Below, piece after piece: positions 24,835 through 34,593 of a DNA stretch of 64,000 nucleotides. Source of the stretch: an uncultured Cetobacterium sp. (GTDB lineage: Bacteria; Fusobacteriota; Fusobacteriia; Fusobacteriales; Fusobacteriaceae); contig CAKOHT010000001.1 of assembly GCA_934085975.1 (NCBI GenBank), positions 1 through 64,000 of the forward strand. The letters run 5' to 3'. The notes beneath the pieces were generated by a model. It ran no database searches. It was given only the letters and a program-made list of their open reading frames with translations, and was not told the origin of the DNA. Positions within the stretch are counted from its first letter, which is position 1, and each line of letters opens with the position of its first letter. Made by a program: the position numbers and the translations under genes.

Positions 24835-26844
24835 TCAAAATTTTCTTACAAATTTTTCCATATTGAACTCTGGATTTTCAATCTCTTCTACTATTTCTAA
24901 AAAACCATCCAAATGTTCCTTATTATCTTTAGAACTAAACGCTATTATAGTTTTTACAGGTATATTTTCAGGAAACAAAACACTATTTTTTAAGCTAAGT
25001 ATAGCAAAAGCTGTTTTATTTACATTATTGTCAGTTTTTGCATGAGGAAAAGCTATATTTTTACCCATAACCATATAACTTCCATAATTTTTTATACACC
25101 GTACCATATCTTCAACATAACTTTCATCCACACAACCATTTTTCAGTAGAAGGTTCCCAGCTTTTCTCACAGCATCTTCCCAATCTTTTGCAATCTCTCC
25201 TAAAGAAATCTGCTTTTTATTTAACATATCAAAAATTGTAATTTTTTTTGGTGAAATATCATCAATTAAATTTGGATTTAAAATATTTTTCAAAGATTGA
25301 ATCATATTTTCTTTATCATTTATTGTACAATTTTTTTCTATCTCATTTATAAATTCAGATAAAAGATATTTTTTATTACGTTTCTGAAACCCACTTTTTT
25401 TTAAAATATTTATATTTTCAGTAGATAATATAGGATTTACTTTTATTATCGGAGTTAATATATTTGATAACTCCAAATCTATGGTAGTTATAATTATATC
25501 TACCTCATTTCTATTTAAACTTGCCGTTAACATATGTTTTGGTATTATATCTATAATATCTATCGAAAATAATTCTTTCAGTTGCTGTGCTAAAAGTTTT
25601 GATGTTCCATACCCCATACCGCATACTAATAAAACTTTTTTCTTATTTTTTATAATAACTCTATTTCTATCTATAGATGCTTTAAAATGAATTGTTATAA
25701 ATGCAACTTCATCATTTGAAAACTCTTTTCCTATATACATTTCAATCTCGTTCATAACCTCTTTTGATATTTTAAAAAGATTCGGATAACTTTCTATAAC
25801 TTCTAAATAGATAGAGTTTTCCAATTGAATTCCATTTTGTATCCTGTAAATAGTCGGTTTTAAATGATTTAATAACCCTTCTAAAAGAATATCGTCTTTT
25901 GATATATCTACATCTATCCTTTTATTAAAATTTTGTATAAGTTTTTTAACTAAAACTTCCATCTCTACCCAATTTTCATAATAAGAGTATTTATAATTAT
26001 ACGTGTGACTTCCCAGAAAAAAATCGGTTATTTTCAAATACTCCACTTTGGACAACTCGACATCATAGCTTGATTCAATTAATGCACTAGCTTTTTTTAC
26101 AGCTTTATACTCCTCTGTACCCTCTAAAAAATTCTCATTTTTTATTTTTTTCATACTATTTTCATTTTTTACCATTATAATTGTTATTTTTAAATATTTT
26201 TTTATTATTTCGAAAGCTTCATCAGAGATTATTCTATTCATCAATTTTTGACAATAATTCATAAATGCTATAACTCCCTCTTCTTCTACAGATATCTCAT
26301 TTTCTATAATCTCTTTAAATAAATAATTTTTAGAATTTTTTAAAATACCAAAAAAATTTAATGTACATAATCTTATATTTTCTTCCTCACCTACTAATAT
26401 CAAACCTTTTTTAGGAGATATTTCAAGTTTCAAATTATAACCATTTAGTAACTCTTTTATATTTTTTAAACACAACTTCAATGTGTTTCTACTTATATCT
26501 AATTCCTCTGATAATTTTCCTTGATTTATAGATCTTTTAAATAAAATTTGTAAAAGTATATATGCTTCTCTTTCTTCAGATGAGAAAAATTTTATATTGT
26601 AATTCTCTTTTAATATTTTTTTTACAACTTGAATATCTTTTATCTTTATAGTTCCTTTCGTTAGCTCTATATTTGATATATTTTCTGACTTATAATCAGT
26701 GTTTAAATACTCCTCTATTTTTTCAATCTCATATCTTACACTTCTTTCTCCCATTTTTAACTCACTCGATAGGTCTTTTACACTTTTCTCTCCGTTATTT
26801 TCCATTATATTTTGTAATAAAATAATTCCTTTTCCACTAATCAT
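24835..26844 (-). CDS. PRD-containing PTS-controlled transcriptional activator
   Basis: A 669-aa BglG/MtlR-type regulator. Order: HTH_11 domain (1-60), second Mga-like HTH (about 75-150), two PTS-regulation domains (about 180-290 and 295-400), EIIB-like domain (LLVCGMGYGTSKLL, with Cys, about 405-490), EIIA-like domain with the phospho-His in IAFPHAKTD near residue 590. Phosphorylation by HPr and the EII proteins would tune its activity. It sits directly upstream of ulaG on the same strand and probably activates the ascorbate operon. I use ATG 26844 (GGAGGTTTGTAT upstream) over TTG 26850. It replaces the DeoR-type UlaR of E. coli. Confidence 0.88.
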   Translation of the reverse strand: MISGKGIILLQNIMENNGEKSVKDLSSELKMGERSVRYEIEKIEEYLNTDYKSENISNIELTKGTIKIKDIQVVKKILKENYNIKFFSSEEREAYILLQILFKRSINQGKLSEELDISRNTLKLCLKNIKELLNGYNLKLEISPKKGLILVGEEENIRLCTLNFFGILKNSKNYLFKEIIENEISVEEEGVIAFMNYCQKLMNRIISDEAFEIIKKYLKITIIMVKNENSMKKIKNENFLEGTEEYKAVKKASALIESSYDVELSKVEYLKITDFFLGSHTYNYKYSYYENWVEMEVLVKKLIQNFNKRIDVDISKDDILLEGLLNHLKPTIYRIQNGIQLENSIYLEVIESYPNLFKISKEVMNEIEMYIGKEFSNDEVAFITIHFKASIDRNRVIIKNKKKVLLVCGMGYGTSKLLAQQLKELFSIDIIDIIPKHMLTASLNRNEVDIIITTIDLELSNILTPIIKVNPILSTENINILKKSGFQKRNKKYLLSEFINEIEKNCTINDKENMIQSLKNILNPNLIDDISPKKITIFDMLNKKQISLGEIAKDWEDAVRKAGNLLLKNGCVDESYVEDMVRCIKNYGSYMVMGKNIAFPHAKTDNNVNKTAFAILSLKNSVLFPENIPVKTIIAFSSKDNKEHLDGFLEIVEEIENPEFNMEKFVRKF

Positions 26845-26904
26845 ATACAAACCTCCAAATTTTTTTAATTTTTTCCATTATAACATATCAATTTTTCAAC
26901 AAAT

Positions 26905-26946
26905 AAAAAAGCCAAGAAGACTATTTCTAATCCTCTTGGCTTTTTT
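26905..26946 (-). terminator. terminator of the malY-like gene
   Basis: A 13-bp stem (26905-26917 with 26934-26946) around a 16-nt loop that can extend the pairing, followed by T on the - strand. It overlaps the gene's stop codon and isolates it from the ula regulator downstream. Confidence 0.85.
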
Positions 26947-28114
26947 ATAATTCATCAATTGCTTTTTTTAATTGCTCTAATGCTTGTTTTAAAACACTTT
27001 TTGGACAAGCAACATTTAATCTCATAAATCCACTTAATTCTTTGTCAAATGCTGTCCCACTACTTAAACCAAGTTTTGCTTTTTCAATCATAAATCTCTC
27101 TAACTCTATATTACTTAAATTTAGAGACCTACAATCTAACCACATTAAATATGTCGCATCAGGAGCATAAGTTTTAATTTTTGGAATATTTTCTTTACAA
27201 TATTTAACCACAAAATCAAAATTACTACTAATGTATGGTAATAACTGAGTTAACCACTCTTCACCTTCGTTATAAGCTACCTCCATAGCAACAGAAGAAA
27301 AAGAGTTATTACGGTGAATATCTTTTGAAATCCACCATTTATCAAACTCATTTTTCAACTTATTATTTGGAAAAACAACAGTACACGCTTGTAGTCCTGC
27401 TAAGTTAAATGTCTTTGTTGCTGAAAAACAAGTTACCACTGTTTTTTTAGCTAACTCACTTACCGTTGCTGTCGGAATAAATTTTTTATCATGAAAAATT
27501 AAATCTGAATGTATCTCATCACTTATTAATAAAACATTATTTTTCGCACAAAGTTTTACAATTTTTTCAATCTCCTCTTTCTTCCATACTATACCCAATG
27601 GATTGTGTGGATTACAAAATAAAAACATAGATACTTTTTTTATCTTATCTTCAAAATCTTCCCAATCAATAGACCATTTCCCATCTTTTTCCACAAGATG
27701 ATTTGTTATTACATGATTACCTGAATTTTGAACTATTTCATAAAACTCTCCATATATTGGCGGTTGAATCAAAATACTACTTCCACTTTTACACCAAATT
27801 TCAGCCATTACTGTCATAGCAGGAACTACTCCAATAGAGAATGAACATAGTGCTTTATCAATCTCCCAACCGTTTCTTCGCTTTTGCCAATCACATCCAG
27901 CCTCAAAATAACTCTCTGGTCTTGAAACATAACCAAATATCCCCTCTTCAGCTTTATTTTTTAAAGCATCTATAATTGGCTGAGCAGTCTTAAAGTCCAT
28001 GTCTGCTATCCAAAGAGGTATTAAATCATCTGTCCCAAACTTTTTTATTCGTTCATCATATTTTGCACATCTAGTATTTACTCTAGAAATAACTTCATCA
28101 AAATTATATTTCAT
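26945..28114 (-). CDS. MalY/PatB-family C-S lyase (cystathionine beta-lyase type)
   Basis: A 389-aa PLP-dependent fold-type I enzyme. The lysine that binds PLP is in CFSATKTFNLAGLQ; the NPHNPLGIVWKKEE and LISDEIHSDLIF segments are the usual PLP-contact motifs. Members split C-S bonds in cystathionine or cysteine (giving H2S, pyruvate and ammonia), and E. coli MalY also binds the MalT regulator. No maltose genes are nearby, so lyase activity is the better guess. The upstream gene at 28145-28729 is 30 nt away on the same strand. The start context is weak (AAGGA touching ATG). Confidence 0.88.
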   Translation of the reverse strand: MKYNFDEVISRVNTRCAKYDERIKKFGTDDLIPLWIADMDFKTAQPIIDALKNKAEEGIFGYVSRPESYFEAGCDWQKRRNGWEIDKALCSFSIGVVPAMTVMAEIWCKSGSSILIQPPIYGEFYEIVQNSGNHVITNHLVEKDGKWSIDWEDFEDKIKKVSMFLFCNPHNPLGIVWKKEEIEKIVKLCAKNNVLLISDEIHSDLIFHDKKFIPTATVSELAKKTVVTCFSATKTFNLAGLQACTVVFPNNKLKNEFDKWWISKDIHRNNSFSSVAMEVAYNEGEEWLTQLLPYISSNFDFVVKYCKENIPKIKTYAPDATYLMWLDCRSLNLSNIELERFMIEKAKLGLSSGTAFDKELSGFMRLNVACPKSVLKQALEQLKKAIDEL

Positions 28115-28144
28115 TCCTTGAACTTCAACTCCATTTACAAAACT

Positions 28145-28729
28145 TTATTTTTTAATTCTCTTCAAAATTCTATCTTTTAAATCAGTATCCTTCTCTATTT
28201 TTTTATTAGTATTTCTCTCTAAAGCTGACAAATTTCCATAACGACAAATATCATTCATCTCACTTTCGGAAAGTGTACTCGTTGTTTTTGACATCAACTC
28301 TTGAAAACGTCTTTTACTAGCTATAAACTCTTTTATACAGCTATCTTCTCTCATAGAAAAAAGATTATGAAAATCACTGATATAATCATTTGGAACCTCA
28401 TACGGGTTTTTATTTGGAATAAACATTATCTTCATATTCAACCCTCTTGTAACGTGATGAAGCGTTTTATCAGGAGCTTCCCAGACTGCAAAAACTTGCT
28501 TTTCAAATAAAATATCCGATTCTAAAATCGACATTCCATATACAATTTTTCCTCCGTGTAAATCTATATACTTTGCAACTGTTTCAAAAGAATCATTAAT
28601 ATTGTATTTTCTTATCTGTATATTATGATCTAATTCACGAGTTAAAAAAACATAATTTTTAGAATGTATAAATTGCTCCAATTCATTGTAAATAATTTCT
28701 GGACACTTTAATTTTGAGTGAGATTTCAT
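28145..28729 (-). CDS. hypothetical protein, 194 aa
   Basis: A soluble protein I do not recognise. It has no signal peptide or membrane span, and a basic C-terminus (KDRILKRIKK). The central part (VYGMSILESDILFEKQVFAVWEA) looks like a beta-sheet core. I chose ATG 28729 because GGAGGTAGCA stands just before it; the TTG at 28741 overlaps that site. A short inverted repeat (ATCAAA/TTTGAT) lies in its leader. It precedes the C-S lyase gene by 30 nt, so co-transcription is likely, but no joint function is evident. Confidence 0.6.
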   Translation of the reverse strand: MKSHSKLKCPEIIYNELEQFIHSKNYVFLTRELDHNIQIRKYNINDSFETVAKYIDLHGGKIVYGMSILESDILFEKQVFAVWEAPDKTLHHVTRGLNMKIMFIPNKNPYEVPNDYISDFHNLFSMREDSCIKEFIASKRRFQELMSKTTSTLSESEMNDICRYGNLSALERNTNKKIEKDTDLKDRILKRIKK

Positions 28730-28799
28730 TGCTACCTCCAAAAAATCAAATATTTTTTGATTTTACTTATATTATACCCCGAATAAGAAACATTTACAA

Positions 28800-29111
28800 C
28801 TACAGCTTTATAATGAAAAATTTTACTCCATTGATTACAATTGTATCCTCTTTTTTCTTCCCAATCTTATCAAATTTACTATGAGTGTATCTTCTCACTA
28901 ATTTAACCGGATAATCTTTTGCAGTTTTAATAGAAATTAACTCAATTGTACTTAAAAGTTCCATTCTATCACTTGAAACCAAATAGTCATCTGTACCATA
29001 GGAAAATAAGACTCCTTTATAATAACCATCTGGTTTTATCATCTTAAAGTTGAAATTTTTTCCTGTTTGCTTTACTATATACTGCCCTAAAGCTGATATT
29101 TTTTCTTCCAT
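28800..29111 (-). CDS. hypothetical protein, 103 aa
   Basis: A small soluble protein with alternating short strands (NFKMIKPDGYYKGVLFSYGTD, shortened) and basic residues; no known motif. It lies 22 nt after the c-di-GMP enzyme gene on the same strand with AGAGGTAAAAA before ATG, so it is probably the second gene of that operon. A PilZ-type c-di-GMP receptor would be an attractive guess, but the RxxxR and DxSxxG motifs of PilZ are absent. Confidence 0.55.
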   Translation of the reverse strand: MEEKISALGQYIVKQTGKNFNFKMIKPDGYYKGVLFSYGTDDYLVSSDRMELLSTIELISIKTAKDYPVKLVRRYTHSKFDKIGKKKEDTIVINGVKFFIIKL

Positions 29112-29133
29112 TTTTTACCTCTCTATCCTCTTT

Positions 29134-31902
29134 TTAATTTTGTAATTCTTTCTCAGGCTTTCCAAAATAATATCCTTGCCCATAACTGATTCCTATCTCT
29201 TTTAAAAATTCAAATTGCTCTCTCTCCTCTATCCCTTCAGCTAATACTTTAAGTTTTAGACTTTTTATCATATTTGTCAATCCTAAATAGATGTTTTTTC
29301 CCCTCTCACTCTCTTTTTTCACACTGAAAATTAACGACTTATCAAACTTCACAACATCTATTGGTAAAGTTGTTAAAAGTCCTATCGTTGTGTAATCAGC
29401 TGTAAAGTCATCTATTGAAAGGTATATTCCTCTTCTTCTAAAAAAATTTAATTTTATCATAATATCCTCTATTCCCTCTGAAAATGTACTTTCGCTTATC
29501 TCTATCTCTAAATTTCTTCCATCTAAGGAATATTTTTCTAAAAGATTAAATATTTGTTCCACTACATCTTTTCTTTTAAGAGTTTCAATCGACATATTAA
29601 AAGACATTCTAAAATCTTTATCCACATAGTTTTTATCAAGAAGTTGCCTCGTTTTCCTTATAGCTTGTTCTGCAACTTTATAGTCAATCTTATAAATTAT
29701 TCCCAAACTTTCTGCTATTGGGATAAACTCTTCCGGTAAAATTTGTCCTAATAATTTACTTTCCCATCTTGTAAAAGCCTCCGCTCCTATTACTTGTCCA
29801 CTTTTTAAATCATATTTTTTTTGAAACACCGGATAAAGTTCTGTTTCAATCGATATATTAATCATATTTTCTATTATCTTTTTTCTTCTCATATTTTTTA
29901 TGAAGTTATATGTCGCTTCCTCTGACCAGCTTTTTTTACTTTTTTTTGCTGAATACATAGCCAAATCTGCATATTTAAAAGCATACTCCATCGAGTTTTT
30001 CTCTTTTTTAAAATAATACCCTAAACTAAAAGATATATTATATTTTCTCATCAAACTTGAATTTTTAAAAAGAATTTCCAATCTTTTCACCTTATTTTTT
30101 ATATCCTCTGTATAACATGAAAATATATAAAACTCATCTCCTGATATTCTAAATACATAGTCATTTGTAAAAACTGCTTTTAAAACTTTTCCTGCCTCAA
30201 CTAACACTTCGTCACCACAATCATGCCCAAATGTATCATTCAATGATTTAAAATTATTTAAATCCATAAGAAGGGTACAACCACTTATATCACTATTATT
30301 TTTACAAAATTCATTGTAAACTCTTCGACTGTATAGTCCTGTTAACTCATCTTTTAATAGCTCTTTATTTTTTTTCTTGTGTATAACTACCTTAAAACTT
30401 TGATATGCTACTAATAATAATAGAGCAATACAGCCTAAGACAACTACCGCAATTAGTTCTTTATGCTTCTCTTGTTCCTGTAAAATCTCTTTCTTTTTAT
30501 CTAACTCCGAGGTTCTAAGAATATCTTTTAAATCTACCATTTCCAATATAGCTTTATTTAAAATATTTTTTAATATTCCTCTTTCTTTATTTAAAGCTAA
30601 ATTTATGGGTACATTTTCAAGTATTTTTATACTGAATCTTTTTTTATCATATACATCCGAGTTTAAAGATAAAACTGTAGTTATCTTATTACTTTTCAAA
30701 TCTGATAACATCTTGTTTCTATTAGAATAAATCTTTATATCATTTTTTAAAAAATGATTTTTAGCAACACTCTCTTCTATCGAATTTTTTATAACGCCCA
30801 CTATCTTTTTACTTGCTAAATTTTTTAGATTCTCTATCTGATAGATATTTAAATCATATATTTTTTTGGTAAATATAAATTTTTTCTCTCTTTCATCAGT
30901 TTTAGAAAGAGTTAAAACATCAATTTCACCTCTATTGAATTCATCATAAATATTTACCCACTCAACTTTTTCTATGTTTTCTTTTTGAACTATATTTATA
31001 TCTAATCTTCTAAATAAATAACCTAATAAATCTGGAAGAACTCCTACAAATTTTTTATTCAAAGAGGAATAACTACTAACATTTTCAATGTTCCCATAGG
31101 ATATTTTTAAAGGTTCTAAATTTTTTAAATATTCGCTCTCTTCATCAGTTAAAGAGGTCAAAAATTTATTTTTGAATATATAATCTCCACGTTTTTTTAA
31201 CCACTCCTCTATCTTTTTGCTATATTTCTCCTCTAAAGCATTATTTACTATATTCTTTAAACTTTCATACTCTTTTCTGAATCCAATTGTAGCCTCAGGT
31301 AATCTACCAATATTTAGTTTATTTGATTCCCCAATCGCACTTAAATTTGTTTTTGCAAAATATTTAGTATTCTTTGTATCTATTTCATCAATTCTAATGA
31401 TTTTCATTTCTAACTCATTTCTCGATTTAAATCTTTCCAAAAATTGTTCATAAATACTATTTTTAGTCACATATATTTCTACCCCATTTAAGTCCCCTAC
31501 TGTACTCAAAATTTTTTCTCTGGATACAACAACTAATTCTTCATCAAAAACCCTGTTTGTAAATACTGCAAAACTATTTCTATCATCAGTTTTAGATAAA
31601 AAATTTAGAATATCAATTTTACCATTCTGAAATTCATTATATATCGTGTCCCAATTTCCTTTTCTCATCTTTATATTTAGCTGTAGATAACTCCCTAATA
31701 ACTCCTCTAAAATATCATTTAGGGATTCACCATCTATTTTATCTTCTGCAAAATAGTCCGTTTTCATTCCCAAAATCAACTGTTTTTTTCTTAATTCTTG
31801 AAGATAGTCTTTCTCCTTTTGATTTTTAGGAACATATATATCTAGAGAAATTACAAATTTAAAACTTAAAAAGAAAACCAAAAGCATTCTTTTTATCCCC
31901 AT
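29134..31902 (-). CDS. membrane GGDEF-EAL protein with two periplasmic solute-binding domains
   Basis: A 922-aa c-di-GMP enzyme. Layout: signal/membrane start (1-18), two tandem type 3 solute-binding domains (about 30-245 and 255-475), a membrane span (about 488-507), GGDEF domain (about 515-680) and EAL domain (about 690-920). The cyclase motif reads RISGDEF (first Gly is Ser), which some active cyclases tolerate. The phosphodiesterase motif reads EAFTRW in place of EALVRW, and the loop-6 motif DDFGTGYS is DDFTADYT; other acidic ligands (EISESTF, SIDDF, VKFDKS, AEGIEE) are present. The periplasmic part resembles EvgS/BvgS-type sensing of small solutes. One activity may be weak. Confidence 0.88.
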   Translation of the reverse strand: MGIKRMLLVFFLSFKFVISLDIYVPKNQKEKDYLQELRKKQLILGMKTDYFAEDKIDGESLNDILEELLGSYLQLNIKMRKGNWDTIYNEFQNGKIDILNFLSKTDDRNSFAVFTNRVFDEELVVVSREKILSTVGDLNGVEIYVTKNSIYEQFLERFKSRNELEMKIIRIDEIDTKNTKYFAKTNLSAIGESNKLNIGRLPEATIGFRKEYESLKNIVNNALEEKYSKKIEEWLKKRGDYIFKNKFLTSLTDEESEYLKNLEPLKISYGNIENVSSYSSLNKKFVGVLPDLLGYLFRRLDINIVQKENIEKVEWVNIYDEFNRGEIDVLTLSKTDEREKKFIFTKKIYDLNIYQIENLKNLASKKIVGVIKNSIEESVAKNHFLKNDIKIYSNRNKMLSDLKSNKITTVLSLNSDVYDKKRFSIKILENVPINLALNKERGILKNILNKAILEMVDLKDILRTSELDKKKEILQEQEKHKELIAVVVLGCIALLLLVAYQSFKVVIHKKKNKELLKDELTGLYSRRVYNEFCKNNSDISGCTLLMDLNNFKSLNDTFGHDCGDEVLVEAGKVLKAVFTNDYVFRISGDEFYIFSCYTEDIKNKVKRLEILFKNSSLMRKYNISFSLGYYFKKEKNSMEYAFKYADLAMYSAKKSKKSWSEEATYNFIKNMRRKKIIENMINISIETELYPVFQKKYDLKSGQVIGAEAFTRWESKLLGQILPEEFIPIAESLGIIYKIDYKVAEQAIRKTRQLLDKNYVDKDFRMSFNMSIETLKRKDVVEQIFNLLEKYSLDGRNLEIEISESTFSEGIEDIMIKLNFFRRRGIYLSIDDFTADYTTIGLLTTLPIDVVKFDKSLIFSVKKESERGKNIYLGLTNMIKSLKLKVLAEGIEEREQFEFLKEIGISYGQGYYFGKPEKELQN

Positions 31903-32044
31903 TTTCCCCCCAATTATTTAACATCTTTTAGTTAAATTATATCTTGCTTTCCACTTTTTTTCTATATTTTTTATGAAGGAATTTTATTAAACTATTTGTA
32001 TATTTTCTATAGGATTTATATTTTATTTCGGGGAGGATGCTGAT

Positions 32045-33601
32045 ATGTTAAACAGGAGATTTTATAAGCTCTTTATCACCATTTTTATATTATTTACCAC
32101 TTCTAATATCTTAAAAGCTAATGCACAAGATAATACCGTTGTAATCGTTATGGGAAACTCTTCAGAACCAGAAAGTGGATTTGACCCTGCGTTTGGATGG
32201 GGAGCTGGCGAACACGTCCATGAACCCCTTATTCAAAGTACACTTACTACAACAACTCAAGATTTAAAAATTGCTTATGATTTAGCAACAGATATAAAAG
32301 TTTCAGAAGATGGACTTCAGTGGATTGTAACAATTAGAGATGACGTTTTTTTTACTGATGGAAAACCTTTAACCGCAGAAGATGTCGCGTTTACTTATAA
32401 TAAAGTGAAGGAGCTAAGTACAGTCAATGACTTTACTATGCTAAATAGAGCTGAAGCTAAAGATAATAAAACTGTTATCTTTTATATGGATAAACCTTAT
32501 TCAATTTGGCCCTATAGTATGAGTAGTGTTGGAGTTGTTCCTAAACACGCCTACAATGAAAATTACGGTCAAAACCCTATCGGTTCTGGTAGATACATTT
32601 TACAACAATGGGATAAAGGACAACAAGTTATTCTAAAAGCAAATCCTAACTATTATGGAAAAGCTCCAAATATTGAAAATGTTACCGTTTTATTTATGAG
32701 CGAAGATGCCGCTTTTGCCGCAACTAAAGCTAATAAAGTTGACGTGGCATATACTACACCATCTCTTTCACAAGAAAATCTTAAAAATTATAATATTCTT
32801 GCTGCTCACTCTATTGATAATCGTACTTTTAATCTTCCCACTGTCCCTAAAAATGGAAATATAGGAAATGATGTAACTAGCGATTTGGCTATTCGTCAAG
32901 CTATTAATATTGGGTTAGATAGAGAACGTTTAATAAAATATATTCTAAAAGGTTATGGAACTCCTGCATACAGTGTTGCTGATAAAATGCCCTGGTTCAA
33001 TGAAGAAACTATCGTTGCCTATAATCCTGAAAAAGCAAAAGAGATTTTAGACAATGCCGGTTGGAAAGTTGGAAAAAATGGTATTCGAGAAAAAAATGGT
33101 ATTCCCGCTAAATTTAATCTTTTATATCCTGCAAATGACTCTGTTAGACAAGCTCTAGCTGCCGAAACATCCAATCAACTTAAAGATTTAGGAATAGCCG
33201 TAACTTTTGAAGGTGTTGGTTGGGATACTGCCTATACTAGAGCACAGTCAGAACCATTAGTTTGGGGATGGGGAGCTCACACTCCTATGGAGATGTACAA
33301 CATCTATCATACAGCACCAAACAGTAATTTTGCTACGTATTCTCCATATTCCAATAAAGAGGTAGACAAACTGATGGACAAAGCTCTTGCCACAAATGAT
33401 TTAACAGAATCTTTTGAACTTTGGAAAAAATCTCAAGAAAAAGTTTCCGGTGATATTCCCTGGATTTGGCTTGTCAATATTGATCATCTATATTGGGTTA
33501 AAAATGGTCTCAATGTTGCAGAGCAAAAAATACACCCTCATGGACACGGATGGTCAATTGTTAACAATGTCGATCAATGGTCTTGGAATAAAGAGCAATG
33601 A
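32045..33601 (+). CDS. nikA: nickel-type ABC transporter substrate-binding protein
   Basis: A 518-aa family 5 extracellular solute-binding protein with a signal peptide (cleavage likely near ANA-QDN, about residue 27). The DPAFGWGAGEHVHEPL start and TVSDGLQ-like WIVTIRDDVFFTDGKPLTAEDVAF block are typical of NikA/CntA/OppA proteins. It should deliver nickel, probably as a chelate, to the NikBC channel. It opens a five-gene operon convergent with the urease operon, which makes nickel the likely cargo; peptides or other metal chelates are alternatives. RBS GGGGAGG. Confidence 0.85.
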   Translation: MLNRRFYKLFITIFILFTTSNILKANAQDNTVVIVMGNSSEPESGFDPAFGWGAGEHVHEPLIQSTLTTTTQDLKIAYDLATDIKVSEDGLQWIVTIRDDVFFTDGKPLTAEDVAFTYNKVKELSTVNDFTMLNRAEAKDNKTVIFYMDKPYSIWPYSMSSVGVVPKHAYNENYGQNPIGSGRYILQQWDKGQQVILKANPNYYGKAPNIENVTVLFMSEDAAFAATKANKVDVAYTTPSLSQENLKNYNILAAHSIDNRTFNLPTVPKNGNIGNDVTSDLAIRQAINIGLDRERLIKYILKGYGTPAYSVADKMPWFNEETIVAYNPEKAKEILDNAGWKVGKNGIREKNGIPAKFNLLYPANDSVRQALAAETSNQLKDLGIAVTFEGVGWDTAYTRAQSEPLVWGWGAHTPMEMYNIYHTAPNSNFATYSPYSNKEVDKLMDKALATNDLTESFELWKKSQEKVSGDIPWIWLVNIDHLYWVKNGLNVAEQKIHPHGHGWSIVNNVDQWSWNKEQ

Positions 33602-34587
33602 AAATTTATACCTCCATTATTAAACAAATAGTTAGGGCTGTTTTTTTAATCTTTTGTGTCAGTCTAATTTCCTTTATTTTAGTTTCATTGTCACCACTTG
33701 ATCCTATACAAATGAATTTAGGTCAAACTATCAAAGGATCTATGTCTCCCGAACAACTAAAAAAAATTCAAGATTATTGGGGAGTTAACACCCCTCTTAT
33801 TGAACGTTATCTATCTTGGATTAAAGATTTTCTAAGAGGAGATATGAACATCTCTCTTTTATATAGAAGACCTGTTGTTCAAATTCTTCAAGAAAGATTG
33901 TCGAACTCTCTATGGTTAATGGGTATAGCTTGGTTTTTATCCGGTTTTTTAGGATTTTTCTTAGGTGTTTTAGCTGGTTTTAAAAGAAATAGAGTTATTG
34001 ATCACATTATTCATAAGTATGCTTTAGTCTCAGCTAGTGTTCCATCTTTTTGGTTCGCTTTACTCCTACTTATTATTTTTTCAGTTTGGTTGGATATTTT
34101 TCCAATTGGAATGAGTGTCCCCATAGGAGTTGATTTTTCTAATGTAACTTTTAGTGATCGACTACACCATGCCATTTTACCAATTATTACACTTATTTTT
34201 ATCAATTCATCAGCAATAATACTGCATACTAGAGAAAAAATGATTGAAGTTTTAGATAGTGATTATGTTTTATTTGCTACAGCTCGTGGAGAAAATACTT
34301 TTAGTATAATCTTTAGACACTGTATTAGAAATATTTTATTGCCTGCTATAACACTACAATTTGTATCTATAAGTGAAATATTTGGTGGTTCTGTCTTAAT
34401 CGAAACTGTTTTTTCCTATCCCGGTCTTGGTCAGGCGACTGTCAAAGCTGGACTTGGAGGGGATGTTCCTCTTTTACTGGCTATAACTGTTATTATTTCT
34501 ACGGTTGTTTTTTTAGGTAATTTCATTGCGAATTTTTTATATGGAGTAGTTGATCCTCGAATAGGAATAAAAAAGAAGAAGGAGTGA
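33598..34587 (+). CDS. nikB: nickel-type ABC transporter permease 1
   Basis: A 329-aa inner-membrane permease of the Opp/Nik family with six spans (one N-terminal). The conserved EAA loop appears near VLDSDYVLFATARGE. Its ATG overlaps the nikA stop by 4 nt, so translation is coupled. It pairs with the next gene to form the channel. The nickel assignment rests on operon context. Confidence 0.88.
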   Translation: MKIYTSIIKQIVRAVFLIFCVSLISFILVSLSPLDPIQMNLGQTIKGSMSPEQLKKIQDYWGVNTPLIERYLSWIKDFLRGDMNISLLYRRPVVQILQERLSNSLWLMGIAWFLSGFLGFFLGVLAGFKRNRVIDHIIHKYALVSASVPSFWFALLLLIIFSVWLDIFPIGMSVPIGVDFSNVTFSDRLHHAILPIITLIFINSSAIILHTREKMIEVLDSDYVLFATARGENTFSIIFRHCIRNILLPAITLQFVSISEIFGGSVLIETVFSYPGLGQATVKAGLGGDVPLLLAITVIISTVVFLGNFIANFLYGVVDPRIGIKKKKE

Positions 34588-34593
34588 TTCTAT

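Noticed and set aside
28800..29111. 103-aa protein as a PilZ c-di-GMP receptor because of its neighbour
   Set aside because: The RxxxR and DxSxxG motifs are absent.
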